From Malus domestica (Eukaryota; Streptophyta; Magnoliopsida; Rosales; Rosaceae), in the NCBI RefSeq assembly GCF_042453785.1, contig NC_091673.1, positions 4,719,501-4,783,500 of the forward strand: a stretch of 64,000 bases of DNA. Direction: 5' to 3'. The position numbers were made by a program, and so were the translations under genes. Shown piece by piece: positions 1 through 10,922 of the stretch (its first letter is position 1; every line of letters starts with the position of its first letter). The notes under the pieces are model-generated. The model searched no databases. It was given only the letters and a program-made list of their open reading frames with translations, and had not been told where the DNA came from.

Positions 1-385
1 GCTTAATTTCCATTAGGATCCAATCTCAGAGGAGACGTATCCTCTTATTGTCATGCATTATTTGCGATATCATCCATAACTGTTCAGAACAATGATCGAC
101 ACGCGAATATAAAACTTATTCGGCACTCCTCTTTTGTTATACTTGGAGGAGTGCGAATGGCTAACAGACTTTCTAGAATGTTATTGTAAATAGAATTTTT
201 TTTAGAATATCAATAACCGTTTTCAAATCATAATTGTGTATTTTATCTTATGATAACTAATATTTTGAATATCATCACTATTTTGGTCATTCTAATACAA
301 TTACAAATAAACACATGAAAATTGCACACTTAAAATAGCCCGAAAAGCACTTTCCACGTTCATGGTCTTATCTTACTTCACAATA
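1..385. repeat. Left copy of the AVT1 5' flank (segmental duplication)
   Basis: This stretch aligns almost base for base with 12,905-13,482, which is the region upstream of the minus-strand AVT1 gene. Shared text includes the stretch from 'ccattaggatccaatctc' through to 'catggtcttatctta'. Because 12,905-13,482 is the promoter side of AVT1, the left window edge probably lies just upstream of a second minus-strand transporter gene outside the window. The copies differ by point changes, a short 'ccaataagttct' indel and a roughly 200-bp MITE present only in the right copy. Confidence 0.85.
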
Positions 386-555
386 AAAAAAAAAAACAGA
401 GAGACTGTTATACGTATTTATAAAATTATACAAAGAACATAGTGATTTTATCAAGAAAAATAGTTATTTTTTTGGACGCTCATATGGTTGTAATCCAGAA
501 ATTGATGAACTTGAGGACGGTTGAATTTCACAATAAAATTGAAGAGAAAGCCTTC

Positions 556-1141
556 AGGCCATCTCCAACCGAAGGGTCTAAAAGATCAAAGAGCCGAAAA
601 TAGTCCGAAAACCGTCTCAAACCAAGGATCAGGGCAAATGGCTCGTGGGCCTCACTGGACAAAAAAGGGCCAACCCGCTGGCTAGCCCAATTTCTTTTTT
701 TTTTTTTTTTTTTTTTTTGTTCTTTTCCATTTGTCTAGCCCCCTTTAGGGTTTGGGGCTTAGGTTTTATTTTTTTGTCCCAGCTTATTTTTTGTTTTTTA
801 TGCCTAGCCCACATTTCTTTTCTCTTTTTGGACTTTTTAAAAATAAAAATTTAATTTCTAATTTTTTCTTACATCATTTCTCACATATTTTTCATCATTC
901 TATACTATCTTACCTCATTTTATTTCAATTCTTCACATTCCATACCATTACCATTTGGCCCTCGATTGGAGATGGTTTTTTATGACATGCCTAAAACGAG
1001 CCCTATGGCCCTCGGTTGGAAATGGTAAGAAATATGGCCCTGCACTGTTCATTAAAATATTAATTTCTTCGAGGGTCAGAGGCTTCGAGGGTCAGAGGGC
1101 TAAAACGAGCCCTTTGGCCAGCCTTCGGTTGGAGATGACCT
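556..1141. mobile_element. Non-autonomous TIR element
   Basis: The ends are inverted copies of each other: 'aggccatctccaaccgaagg' at the left and its near reverse complement 'gccttcggttggagatgacc' at the right. Related phrases ('ccctcggttggaaatggt', 'cgagggtcagagg') recur inside. No transposase coding is present. A long T tract sits at about 692-719. No clear target duplication is visible, so the superfamily is not assigned. Confidence 0.55.
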
Positions 1142-1324
1142 TATAATTTAGACAAGCAAATGGGTGTTCAAAGAAAGTGAAAAATAGGTGTCCAGAGAAA
1201 AATAATCAGAAAAATTAAAAGAAAGGGTCGGCAAATGCTTATGTGGATGATTCTCCCAGATCTGAATAATTTAGCCCTCTGTCCAGAGAAAAATAATCAG
1301 AATAATTTAGCCCTCTGTCCCGGA
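1142..1324. repeat. Scrambled short duplications at the LINE 5' junction
   Basis: Short phrases occur twice: 'tccagagaaaaataatcaga' (near 1,192 and 1,281), 'aataatttagccctctgtcc' (near 1,265 and 1,301) and 'gattctcccagatctga' (near 1,249 and 1,325). 'gggtcggcaaat' at about 1,227 matches the LINE at about 1,372. The pattern looks like templated filler DNA made while the 5' end of the retrotransposon was joined to the target. Confidence 0.6.
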
Positions 1325-4031
1325 TGATTCTCCCAGATCTGATCTCCCCGACTCAAAATGTTTTTGTGGTGGGTCGGCAAATTCAGGACAGTATTGGGAT
1401 TGCCCATGAACATTTCCACTTCCTGAAAGGTAGAAAAGCTAAAGGTAAGTTCGAGATAGGCATAAAGCTTGATATGGAAAAGGCCTATGATAGGGTGGAG
1501 TGGGATTTTCTTGATGCGGTTATGGAAAGAATGGGTTTTTGTAATGATTGGCGGAGGATCATAATGGGGTGTGTGTTTTCGATCCAGTTTAGTCCTTCAA
1601 GGGTCCTCAGACAGGGAGACCCCCTCTCACCCTACTTATTTATCTTGGTTGGAAAAGTTCTATCCCGGATGATTAAGGATGCAATGGATCACAATCTTCT
1701 GAAGGGTGTAAGGTTCGGTGGCTCCGGACCGATTATTTCGCATATGTTCTTTGCGGATGATACTCTTCTATTTCTGAGAGCAAATGAGAAGAATTGCCGC
1801 AATATTATCCAACTCCTTGAATTGTATTGTGAGGTTTCGGGTCAAAAAGTGAACCTTAATAAGTCGAGTGTTTTCTTTGGTGCAAATGTTCCTGTTGACT
1901 GCTCCACTCTTTTAGGCAATATCCTTGGTATGAAGGTGGTTGATAACCCGGGTGCTTATCTGGGTGTCTCGGCTATCTGGGGGTGTTAAAAAAAAAAGAG
2001 GTTTAGCCTATGTAAAGGGGTGAGTGATGAAGAAGCTCCAAGGTTGGAAACATAATTCTTTGTCTCGAGCGAGGAAAGAAGTTCTAATTATTGCTGTGGT
2101 CCAAGCCATTCCTGCCTACCTAATGAATATTTTTAAGTTTTCGGCCATTGTATGTCAGGAACTAGATTCTCTGGTTTCAAATTTTTGGTAAGGGAGCAAG
2201 GATGGGGTTCGAAAAACTCATTGGGTTCATAAGTCTATTCTTGGGCTTCCAAAGTCTCGGGGTGGCTTAGGCTTCCGGAATTTTCAAGAATTTAATAAAG
2301 CTTACTTATGAAGCAATGTTGGAGATTGGTAACTAAACCAAATTCTCTATGGGCTCGTGTGATCAAAGCTCGCTATTTCCCTCACTGTTCTTTTTTGGAG
2401 GCTAGAAAAGGAGGTCGAGCTTCGTGGGCATGGGCTAGTCTTCTCTCAGTTAGAGATTTGTTTAATAAGGGTTCCCATTGGCAAATCATGGGAGGGCAAG
2501 ATGTCAAGGTTTGGAGTGATAGGTGGCTGCCCTCGATTCCTTCGGGACACCCGAAGCCTATGGGACAGCAGAGTGTATCGCCAAATCTCAGAGTTTCTTC
2601 GCTAATATGCCCGATATCAAGTTGTTGGGATATTGATTTTTTTGCAAGCTTTTCTCTCTGAAATGGATCAAATGGCTATTTAGACTACTCCCATTGGTGT
2701 TTTAGGTCGTAAGGATATACTTGTGTGGGCTCCGAACAAGAAGGGTATCTACTCGGTTAAGTCGGGGTATAATTGGTTACTAAGCAGTGCTGTGGACAAG
2801 AGGGGGTTTAGCTCTACTTTAATTAATCAACTCACTCCTATTTTTTTGAAACATTTATGGAAACTTGGGGTGTATCCTAAGATCCGGCACTTTATTTGGA
2901 TCTCGATTCATGGTGGGCTTCCCACCCGTGCTACTCTCTATCACCGTAAATTTGCCCATTCCCCTGTGTGTCCTATCTGTTTGTGCTAGGATGAATCTCT
3001 TGAGCATCTCTTCCTCCTTTGTACTTGGGTTCACCCTATCTGGTTTGGCGGTGCGCTCCCTTACAAAGTGGATGGTAAAGCTATTTCTTCGTGGGGTGGG
3101 TGGTGCAATGATGTGTTTTCGCCAACGTTTGGATCGGCTTCAAGCAAGAATTGGGTCCAATCTTACATTGCTTTCACTTGTTGGTTCATTTGGAAAGCTC
3201 GTTGTGATTTTGTGTTTAATAAGGTTCCATTGAACCCGGTTTCAGTTCTTCTAAAAATTTCAGCTGCCCTTAGTTCTTTTTTGAAGGCTAATTCTAGCGT
3301 GGAGCCGTGTGGAGTGACGAGTTTTGCTTCGGCTCCTGGAGTTGCCTCTTGGTGTGCTCTGTCTGATCCTTGTTTTAAGATAAATGTGGATGATAGCTGG
3401 TCGATGGTCACTCAACAAGGTTTCGTTAGGGTGTTGGTGCGTGTTGCTGAAGGAAGATTTGTAGCAGCTGCGCGCTACCCTATTTGTGCTCCATCTGCCA
3501 TCACTGCGGAAGCCCTTGCCTTGTTTCATGGGTGCAGGTTGGGGTTGAAGTTGGGTTTTCAGGAGGTCATTTTCAAAGCGGACTTGTCAGAAGTCATTTC
3601 TTGTCTTTCTAGTTCTGTTGTTGACAACTGGGAGGCTTCCCCTACATTGGGGATGATCAGATTGTTGGGGAGTTCTTTTCAGAGTTGTCGTTGGTCTTGG
3701 GTTCCGAGATTAGCTAATGAAGCAACGCACATTTTGGCGTTGCATAATTCGTCGGAGATGAATGATTATGTTTAGGTTGATCGACCCCCATCTTCGTTGG
3801 TTTTCATCCTACACAATGACGGCCTTCCTTGTCCACATTAATTCTCATATGTTTTTTTTTGGTGCTGGGGTGACGCTTTCACAAGGTGGAAGTGTCCTAT
3901 TATTTGTAAGCCCCGCACTATTGTTTCCTGCTCAGGCTCTACCTTTGTATTAGCCTCTTATAGGCTCTTCTGCTGCTGCTTTGTTGATCCTGTCTTGTTT
4001 CAATGAAGTGTGTTTCCTCTAAAAAAAAAAA
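1325..4031 (+). mobile_element. 5'-truncated, degenerate LINE (non-LTR retrotransposon)
   Basis: Conceptual translation gives a plant LINE ORF2 starting inside the reverse transcriptase. Visible are RT motif A (LDMEKAYDRVEW, about 1,468), the RQGDPLSPYLF motif (about 1,609) and the catalytic FADDTLLF motif (about 1,750). Next come the connection region (from 2,025), a zf-RVT cysteine segment (about 2,865-2,988) and an RNase H-like domain (about 3,370-3,770). The frame is broken by stops near 1,987, 2,190 and 2,309 and by further breaks near 2,660 and 2,988, so it is dead. The endonuclease and ORF1 are missing. The 3' end is an 11-A tail at 4,021-4,031. The RNase H first motif reads NVDDSW, as if decayed. 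Confidence 0.9.
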
Positions 4032-4483
4032 GTTTGTTTTCCAACGTCCTCCTTTTTTCTTTTTCTTTTTTTTCTGGGTTCAAATTTGTCCAGGGAAACC
4101 TATAGATGATGGAACTTGTTCCTTTTTTGTCCACCCAAAGCCCAAATTCTAGTTCTAGTACTTCATACAGCCCAAGCCTAAATATATATATATATATATA
4201 TATATATTTGGGATTTTAATTTACCACATTCCCGTCTTCTTCTTGTGCACTTCTTTTTTTGTTTACGTTAGTTGATTTTTTTTATTTATTCAGTTTAGTG
4301 GCTACAATAAAAGAAGAGAGTGGTTGGAAAAAAAAAATTAGTGCAAAAATAATTTCTCAAATTTTAATACAAGATGAAGGAGAATCGAACGTGAAAGAGT
4401 TAGGTGCTCTCATGGATTTGACAGCATGCAACTTTTCCACATTCTGCAAAAACACTCTGCACGTTCAAACTAAGTACTAATAT
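4032..4483. other. AT-rich spacer with (TA)n microsatellite
   Basis: No gene is seen. A pure TA dinucleotide run lies at about 4,182-4,208, and pyrimidine-rich tracts flank it. Confidence 0.6.
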
Positions 4484-7251
4484 GACACGCCCCGACCGAA
4501 GTCGAGACGTGTTGGCCGTCACGTGAGCGTGACATAGCCTTGTGCGCAAAGCGGAAGCGATAAAGAGTAAGGAAATACGAACAATTTAAAACCAAGCAAC
4601 TAGCAATCTCAGTTAAGATAGGATGCTAGTGAAAAGTCTAAGTGTATAAATACACTTTCAGAGCAATAAGAAAGTCTAGTTGCAGTCAAATAGGACAATT
4701 ACTAAGATACAACAGCCGAAGGTGAATCCTACTTTTTCGGATTCTGTCAGAAACCCCGTTGGATTCCTCATGGCCACCAAACTCTGGTACCTAAAACCTA
4801 GAGGGGCGAAAAACAAAGTTGAGTGGGTCAGTAAAACACATTTACACGAAAACCTTATTTTTCTTTGAATATACTAACCCCTCGCCGTAAAACAAGTATA
4901 TAGATAATTTCCCAAAAATAGAATACATAAATATGTATATATCTCAAATCATGCTCAATAATTCAAGATTCATATTTGTATGTATACTGAACTCCTACTG
5001 TCCTGTTACCAAGCATTCTCTCTTTTGCTCGCCTAAGGGTGCACTAAGAAAGATTGCTAAAACGACCAAAGGAAAGGGTATATACACCCATAAATTGTAG
5101 ACCGGAACTGCCCTCGCCTACCTGCACTGACTTCCTTGCCTTACGAAAAGCATTTAAAAAGTTAAATTTTCCCTCCTCAATTAGTTTTTCCTTCGGCAAC
5201 GAACAGTTCCATGCCTATATATAACAGAGTAACCAATTCAGGTAAGAATAATTTCATAGAAATATAACATGTTAGCCGGAACCTCTGTGGTAGTTTGTAC
5301 GGCTGAATTCATAGCTCAAAAGTCACTCTAGCCGGAGTCACTACAATGACCTATACGGCAACATATTGCACAAAAGTCGGAACACAATAAAAGGGTCTGT
5401 ACGACAATAATGGGTGTAATATAATCATGCTCAATATTACTCTCACATAATAGTTGTGCGATAAATCACTAGTCACCTACGAGTCGGAACCATAAATAAG
5501 GTATGTACGACAATAATGGGTGTAATATAATCATGCTCAATACTACTCTAACATAATAACTGGGCGATAAATCACTAGTCATCTACGAGTCGAAACCATA
5601 AATAAGGTTTGTACGACAAGACTGTGCACCTAAATTGGATCTAATGTGAGCATATGGTGCGAGAGGTGACATAATAAACAAGCTTGTGTCATATCTCTGG
5701 CTAAATCACAAGCACCCTAAGTGCAATTTTATGAGTTTAACATTATTCAATCACAAATTGCATCATTGACAATTCATATAACCCAAACATAACTCACCTG
5801 AGCTTACCTGGGCCTCCACAACACCATACAACAATATGCATAATTATGATAATGCATATACCAAAATAAAATATAGGCATAGCATGACATTTAAATCACA
5901 TTTCCTTTAAATACGTTTTCTGGGAAAAACGTCAAGTGTGTATATATATATATATATTGAAAATAATTGCCCACTCACAGATATGCAGCTGGGTCGTAAC
6001 CCCCATGCCTAGCCTGGCTACGCTCATCCTCCGGATAGGTCTTACCTATAAGAGAAGTACTGAAATAACGTTATTTAAGCACATAAACTAAACTATGTAA
6101 TAACTTCTCATACATATCTCAAATTGGGTATATGAATATACCACAGTGACCTATACAATCTCAGGATCGTCCCCATATTTTTAAAATAATTTTTCATCCA
6201 CTCAAGCGCCGCCACGCACCGGCGAGTGCATGGCAAGACACGCGGCCAGGCGCAGGGAGCCCTAACGGAAACAGTAACGGCAGTTAGGGAATATTCTGTT
6301 AAATCCTAACAGATTCCGTTAAACTTAATTGACGGTGTCAGAATATTCCGTCATCTTCAACCTCAGACTCTGGCGACCGTCGTCGTCACCGGAAAACTGA
6401 GAAATTTTCAAATTGCTATATCTCTCTCATTTCTTCACCATTTTCTACGAAATTACCACCAAAATGAAGCTTAGGGTCCAAAGAATTACTTTATACCTAT
6501 TTGAAGCTTTAAATTCCACGAAATCACGTCGGAGCAAGTTTGAAAATCCGGTGACCTCTGCAACTCCTCGTATCTGGGCTTCCCGACGTCCAATTTTCAC
6601 CAACGATGCACTCCGAGCATTGTGGGAAGGTCCTTAAGCTTGCTATGGTTCTAAAAATTAAAGAAACTCACGATTTAAAAGTTGGTGAACAGTACCACCT
6701 TCGGAGGTTCAATTTCCAAGGTTTCCTTACGTCTACACCTGGCCAAAACTCATCCAAAACACTTAGGAGGGAGAGAAGATACCTTTAGGAGTCTTGATAT
6801 GGCTTGAAACCTTGAAAATCACTTCAGTGGTACTGTACCTCGACGGACCTCTCAGGTCTAAGGTTTTCCTATGGTTTCAAGGTCAAAAATGACATGGTTG
6901 AATTTGTTGACCTTCAAGGATCTCGGATATGGTCACTGCAAGTTCAATCTGTGAGAAATGGTTGGTTTTGGGGTGTGATCCGTACAATTGCAGAGAGAGA
7001 GAGTGTGTGTCCGAGAGGGAGCGAGTACGGGAGGGTGAGAGAGAGAAAGTGGTACTTTTGTGTGTGTGTGGTTTACAAACAACCAACCAATCACCACTAA
7101 TTTCCTTTAGTTCCAATTGGTCCCAAAAATTTAGGAATTTAACATATTAGTCCACTTCCAATAGCATGTCACACACAACACATCTCAACGCCCAAGGGCA
7201 TTTTAGTCTTCTCACATCAACGATAATTGTTTCTCGGGACGGGCTGTCACA
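4484..7251. mobile_element. Large non-coding element with inverted ends
   Basis: It starts gacacgccccgacc and ends cgggacgggctgtcaca, which is roughly inverted. The 5-mer aatat flanks it on both sides (4,479-4,483 and 7,252-7,256), consistent with a target duplication. Its first 150 bp or so are homologous to the 236-bp element at 59,373-59,608, including the 'ggccgtcacg' block and 'cggaagc', so this is a repeat family. Inside is a 106-bp tandem repeat (5,394-5,606) and a (TA)n run near 5,940-5,956. The 3' part is purine-rich, with (GA)n near 6,992-7,050. No reverse transcriptase, integrase or transposase reading frame was found. Confidence 0.6.
5394..5606. repeat. Tandem repeat, period 106 bp, two copies
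   Basis: The phrase beginning 'ggtctgtacgacaataatgg' repeats after 106 bases as 'ggtatgtacgacaataatgg', and a third start ('ggtttgtacgac') begins at about 5,606. The copies differ at only a few positions. The repeat lies inside the large non-coding element. Confidence 0.85.
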
Positions 7252-8242
7252 AATATGATCCAAAAAGGTGGTGCATTTTGCCTTATTTTTGTGAATCTAT
7301 GATCGTCACACTCAAAAGTTTCTCGACCGTAGGTGTTAGGTTTTTAGCTCTCCATTTCTTTGCTTTTAGCCTTATGGGGTCCGACGTTAGGTGTCTCTCA
7401 TTAGGCATTTCACAGTAGTTTGAGTGAGTGTGACACTTAAATATAAGAATCATGTAACTTGTGTTTGATACGTATAACAATACTGCTTCACTAGTGTAAG
7501 TTCAATATATTAGTATCACACTTAAATTTTCTAGTCCACTGTAAGTGTGTGACTTCTGTACAAGTTCAATATATTAGTCCACACTAGATAATGCATGACA
7601 GGCCATGAATAATGCAAGAAAAAGGACTGAAAAAAGCATCAAATTATTAGGGAAGAAAGCAGTGTACGTACTTTGCAGGGATCCCAAATCCAGATTAAAT
7701 ATATGCTCTTCTTTTCTATGGATGTCTTGTTTTTTAGTGTTGAAGTGTTATATATTGGAAGCACATTCTTCTGCTCTAAAAAAAGTTAAAAGTCATTATT
7801 TACAATGAAACTTGCTGCTTTATGTGTGCCCAATGTCTCATAATGTATCCAGATTCAATATGAAATACTTGGCTGAACGCCATGAAATAATAATTCATCA
7901 TCAAGATTCAAAAGTGCTTCCATACTGATTAAAAACAAAAGACGAAAGTTGCTTTTGCATAATTGCAGACGATGAAAAATGAGTCAGAATAGCCCGATAT
8001 ATAGCTAATAAACTATTCTCAATTTATTACCGATTAATTTTGAGTTGAATGCTCGTATTCTATTATATTATCTTTCAATTATTCACTAACAAGCTAAGAA
8101 TATCATATTTCGTATCTCACGATTAATTATTTTGAGATTTTTTATCTTTCACACGATCTTACAACATTGGATGTATTTTATAGATCTTCCTCTTTCAAAT
8201 TCTTGCAGCTGGTACCCTCCTTTTGAGGTCATTTTCTTTATC
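7252..8242. other. Decayed duplicate of the transporter flank; no gene
   Basis: Apart from the exon 1 relic, this stretch holds fragments that recur nearer AVT1. 'gcttttgcataattgcaga' at about 7,951 is close to 'gattttgcataattgcaga' at about 10,823. The block at 7,680-7,800 resembles 9,625-9,720 ('tatggatgtcttgttttt' versus 'tatgaatttcttgttttt'). No open gene is visible. Confidence 0.5.
7325..7400 (-). pseudogene. Relic of AVT1 exon 1 (copy A)
   Basis: The reverse strand here resembles the first coding exon of the AVT1 gene at 12,446-12,563. The translated remnant LKAKKWRAKNL corresponds to SLKAEKIESQNL in the intact gene. The start codon region is decayed and nothing of exons 2-3 is left next to it. 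Taken with copy B at 8,821-8,880, it indicates old tandem copies of the transporter locus. Confidence 0.5.
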
Positions 8243-8434
8243 TTATTGTTATCTTTTGCCCAGAGGTCGCACTTGGTGCGATGGCAAGCCATGAGCGGTA
8301 GGTCTCGGGTTCGAGACTTGGGAGCAGCCTCTTCATAAATGGGGGTAAGGCTAGCCGACATTCACCTCTCCCAAACCCTGCGTAAAGCGGGAGCCTTGTG
8401 CACTGGGTATGACCTTTATTGTTATCTTTTGCCC
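8243..8434 (+). mobile_element. Au-type SINE with 19-bp target duplication
   Basis: The 154-bp body (8,262-8,415) is a tRNA-derived SINE of the plant Au type. It has a 5' tRNA-like part with an A-box-like region ('ggtgcgatggcaagcc') and a B box ('gggttcgagac'). These are followed by the Au signature: 'agcctcttcataaatg', 'gtaaggctag' and 'cgtaaagcgggagccttgtg', ending 'cactgggtatgacct'. It is flanked by a perfect 19-bp direct repeat, ttattgttatcttttgccc, at 8,243-8,261 and 8,416-8,434. This is the target-site duplication and fixes both ends. The perfect duplication implies a fairly recent insertion. Confidence 0.93.
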
Positions 8435-8603
8435 CTTTAATAAAAGAAATGGCATATCCAAAGTTTGCTTTGGTGCAATTTAAATTAATCCTAACATGAT
8501 ATTCCAAACTAATGATTATGATCAAATGATGGTGCATGCTTCCTGATTCTTGTGAGTTTGTGACCATTGTACTGGAAATTTTCTCAATTGTAGTACGATT
8601 CGT

Positions 8604-8833
8604 AGGCGTTGGTTTTTTTTTTTTTTTTTTTTTGAACTAAAAAAACATCCATTCCGAAAGACCAGAGGCCAACAGAATACAGACAGCCCACACAAGAGCA
8701 AGCACAACAAAACAAACAAAGGGCCGTGCGAGGGATAACAGCAATACAAAGACGCTACCACAAAGGTGAGACGTCGTCCCAACACACGCCCAAACCCAAA
8801 AAAACCAATCACGGAGGACAAGGCGTTGGTTTT
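8604..8833 (-). mobile_element. Short 3' retro-insertion (LINE tail) inside an AVT1 relic
   Basis: A 13-bp direct repeat, aggcgttggtttt (8,604-8,616 and 8,821-8,833), brackets about 204 bp that begin with a run of about 17 T (the poly(A) tail on the minus strand). The body reads 'tttcggaatggatg' just before the tail and carries no coding domain. It is best read as a heavily 5'-truncated LINE end in minus orientation; a SINE is not excluded. It landed within AVT1 relic copy B. Confidence 0.75.
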
Positions 8834-8940
8834 GGTTCTCCGTTTTCTTTGCTTTAAGGGATTCCGACTTAGCTGAGTAATTATTATAACCAAGCACATG
8901 AAAATAATGCTGGGAAAAAGCAGTAAATTATTAGAGCAAG
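8821..8940 (-). pseudogene. Relic of AVT1 exon 1 (copy B)
   Basis: Minus-strand translation gives SLKAKKTENQN, matching SLKAEKIESQN at the start of the intact AVT1 protein. Downstream of this point the relic is cut by the retro-insertion at 8,617-8,820. The upstream part (8,880-8,940) shares 'agcagtaaattattag'-like text with about 7,625-7,660. It is a decayed N-terminal remnant that cannot encode a transporter. Confidence 0.55.
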
Positions 8941-10922
8941 TCCAGCCCAAGACAATAGGCTAGTCTAAAGTCCCAAATGTGCTGCAATCCAGCCCAAGTC
9001 AGTCTCTAGGCCGGTCCAGAATGTGCAGAGTCCCAACCTACATGACGTCAGCCACTTGATATCCTTTTTTTGTGTTAGGCACGTGGAAAACACGCGCGAA
9101 TGGTCGCGAGTGGCCGACAACATCGCAAAGGTGGGGCCCACTGTGCAGGTGCAATATGGGGTTCTTCCGTGTGGATATGTGGCACCATGTGGACTGTTGG
9201 ATTCCCAATGGCTATTTTTCTAGGCCGTTAGATTTCAACGGTAAAAAAAATTGAAATTTAAAATTAATGGCTACTGACATGGCACAATGAGTACCATTTG
9301 ATTTTCAAATCAACGATCCAGATTTTTTGGCCAAAAAACTTAAAAATAAATAAATAAAATGTCAGAAATTAATAATATTTTTTTATAAAGTCAGAAATTA
9401 AAAATTAAATTATTATTTTATTATAAAAATTAATAATATTTTAATAAATTGACTAGCCTATATAGTTTTAGAGATAGAAATGCATTTGATTAATTAAACT
9501 GTTCATAGAGTCTATCATTGTTCATTGAGTGGATTAAATAGATTGAATGTCTGTATTTTTTAGAAGTGAAGTTGCTCTTAGGAAAGCAATGCACTTTGTT
9601 GGCTGATTAAAAACCGGATTAGGTTTGCTCCTTTTTCTATGAATTTCTTGTTTTTTCAGTTTCGTGGATGCTATTGGACACACATCCTTCTCCACTACAG
9701 AAAGTCGAAAGCCATGATCCGGAAGCAGGATTGACATTTGACCGAACGTCAAAACTGACAGTTCAGTTGAAAATTAAAGTATGCGTACCATGATCGAATA
9801 AAAGAATTATAAAATTAAAGAATATTGAAATCGAAGAAACACAACAAGATTCCTTAAGAATGTTACATAATTGATAATTCATAAAATTACATTGTAACGC
9901 ATTTATAAGATTCTTATTTATAAGAGAAAATGAAAAGAAACCCTAAATATAACGTATGAATAATCATAATCCTTGGCCCACAAAAAAATCTAATAAAATA
10001 ACAATAATAATAAAAACTAATTTTCCAACAAATTCATCATAAAAAAATGCTTCCATACAGAACAAAAAAACAAAAGAAAAATTATATTCTGATCCTTATC
10101 CAAAATTACTTTTTGAATAAAACCTTATCTACGATTAAAAACTAATTATAATCCTTAGTATTTAGTTGTAACTTTTTAATATTAAATATGTTGTAATAAT
10201 TATTGAGTTTTTTGTTTGTAGGTTATATATTGATTCCCATCAATAATAAAAATGTTATTTATCATTGATAGTTATTATTAAGTTCTCATAATAAGAAAAG
10301 TCATATATTATCATATATTTTTTATTGTGTGTGAATTTCTCCATATATATGTATATGCATATCACGTACATATGTATGTTTATATACTATAGTTATGTAC
10401 CAATACATTTGTACCAATATATTCTTACTGATACTTCTGTGGGTATGAGTAATATAAAGTACCAAAGGTTATGTACCGATACTTTCGTACTTATGAATAA
10501 AATAAGATACCGAATGTTATGTATAAATTGATTTTGTTTTGTTGTTGAATTTTTTTAATAATGAGAATTTGAATTTTGAATAAATTTTTATCTATTCATA
10601 TGATTAGAGCACAAAATAAAAAACATAATTATGGATGGGTAAAGAATTTCGAATGAAAAGTTTATAAATAATAAATGTGCTATAATTACTTAAATCTAGT
10701 AAGTTTTAAAAATAAGGACTTATATTAGATTTTAAAAACCATTCAGGTTAAAATTTAAAAACAATCTTATTGAAACCCTAAAATCTAAAAGCCCCAAAAA
10801 AAAAATGCAAAAACAGAAAGTGATTTTGCATAATTGCAGAATGGGAAATGAATCATGTGCTGAAATTCTACTTCTTGCAAAACATTTATCAGAGTTACTA
10901 ATTAAAATGCTCCATTACAATT
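8941..10922. other. AT-rich spacer, 3' side of AVT1
   Basis: No gene is recognised. The stretch 9,340-9,500 is built of short 'attaataatatttt' units. The stretch 9,590-9,720 is a diverged copy of 7,660-7,800. The stretch 10,325-10,530 is rich in 'tatgtaccaatac'-type phrases. The last 120 bp are shared with about 7,920-7,980 and belong to the duplicated transporter flank. Confidence 0.5.

Noticed and set aside
1325-4031. Functional reverse transcriptase gene
   Set aside because: RT and RNase H motifs are visible, but the frame is broken several times and the 5' half is missing.
8522-8950. 142-codon minus-strand frame
   Set aside because: Runs across the poly(T) head of a retro-insertion and an AVT1 relic. 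A composite artefact.
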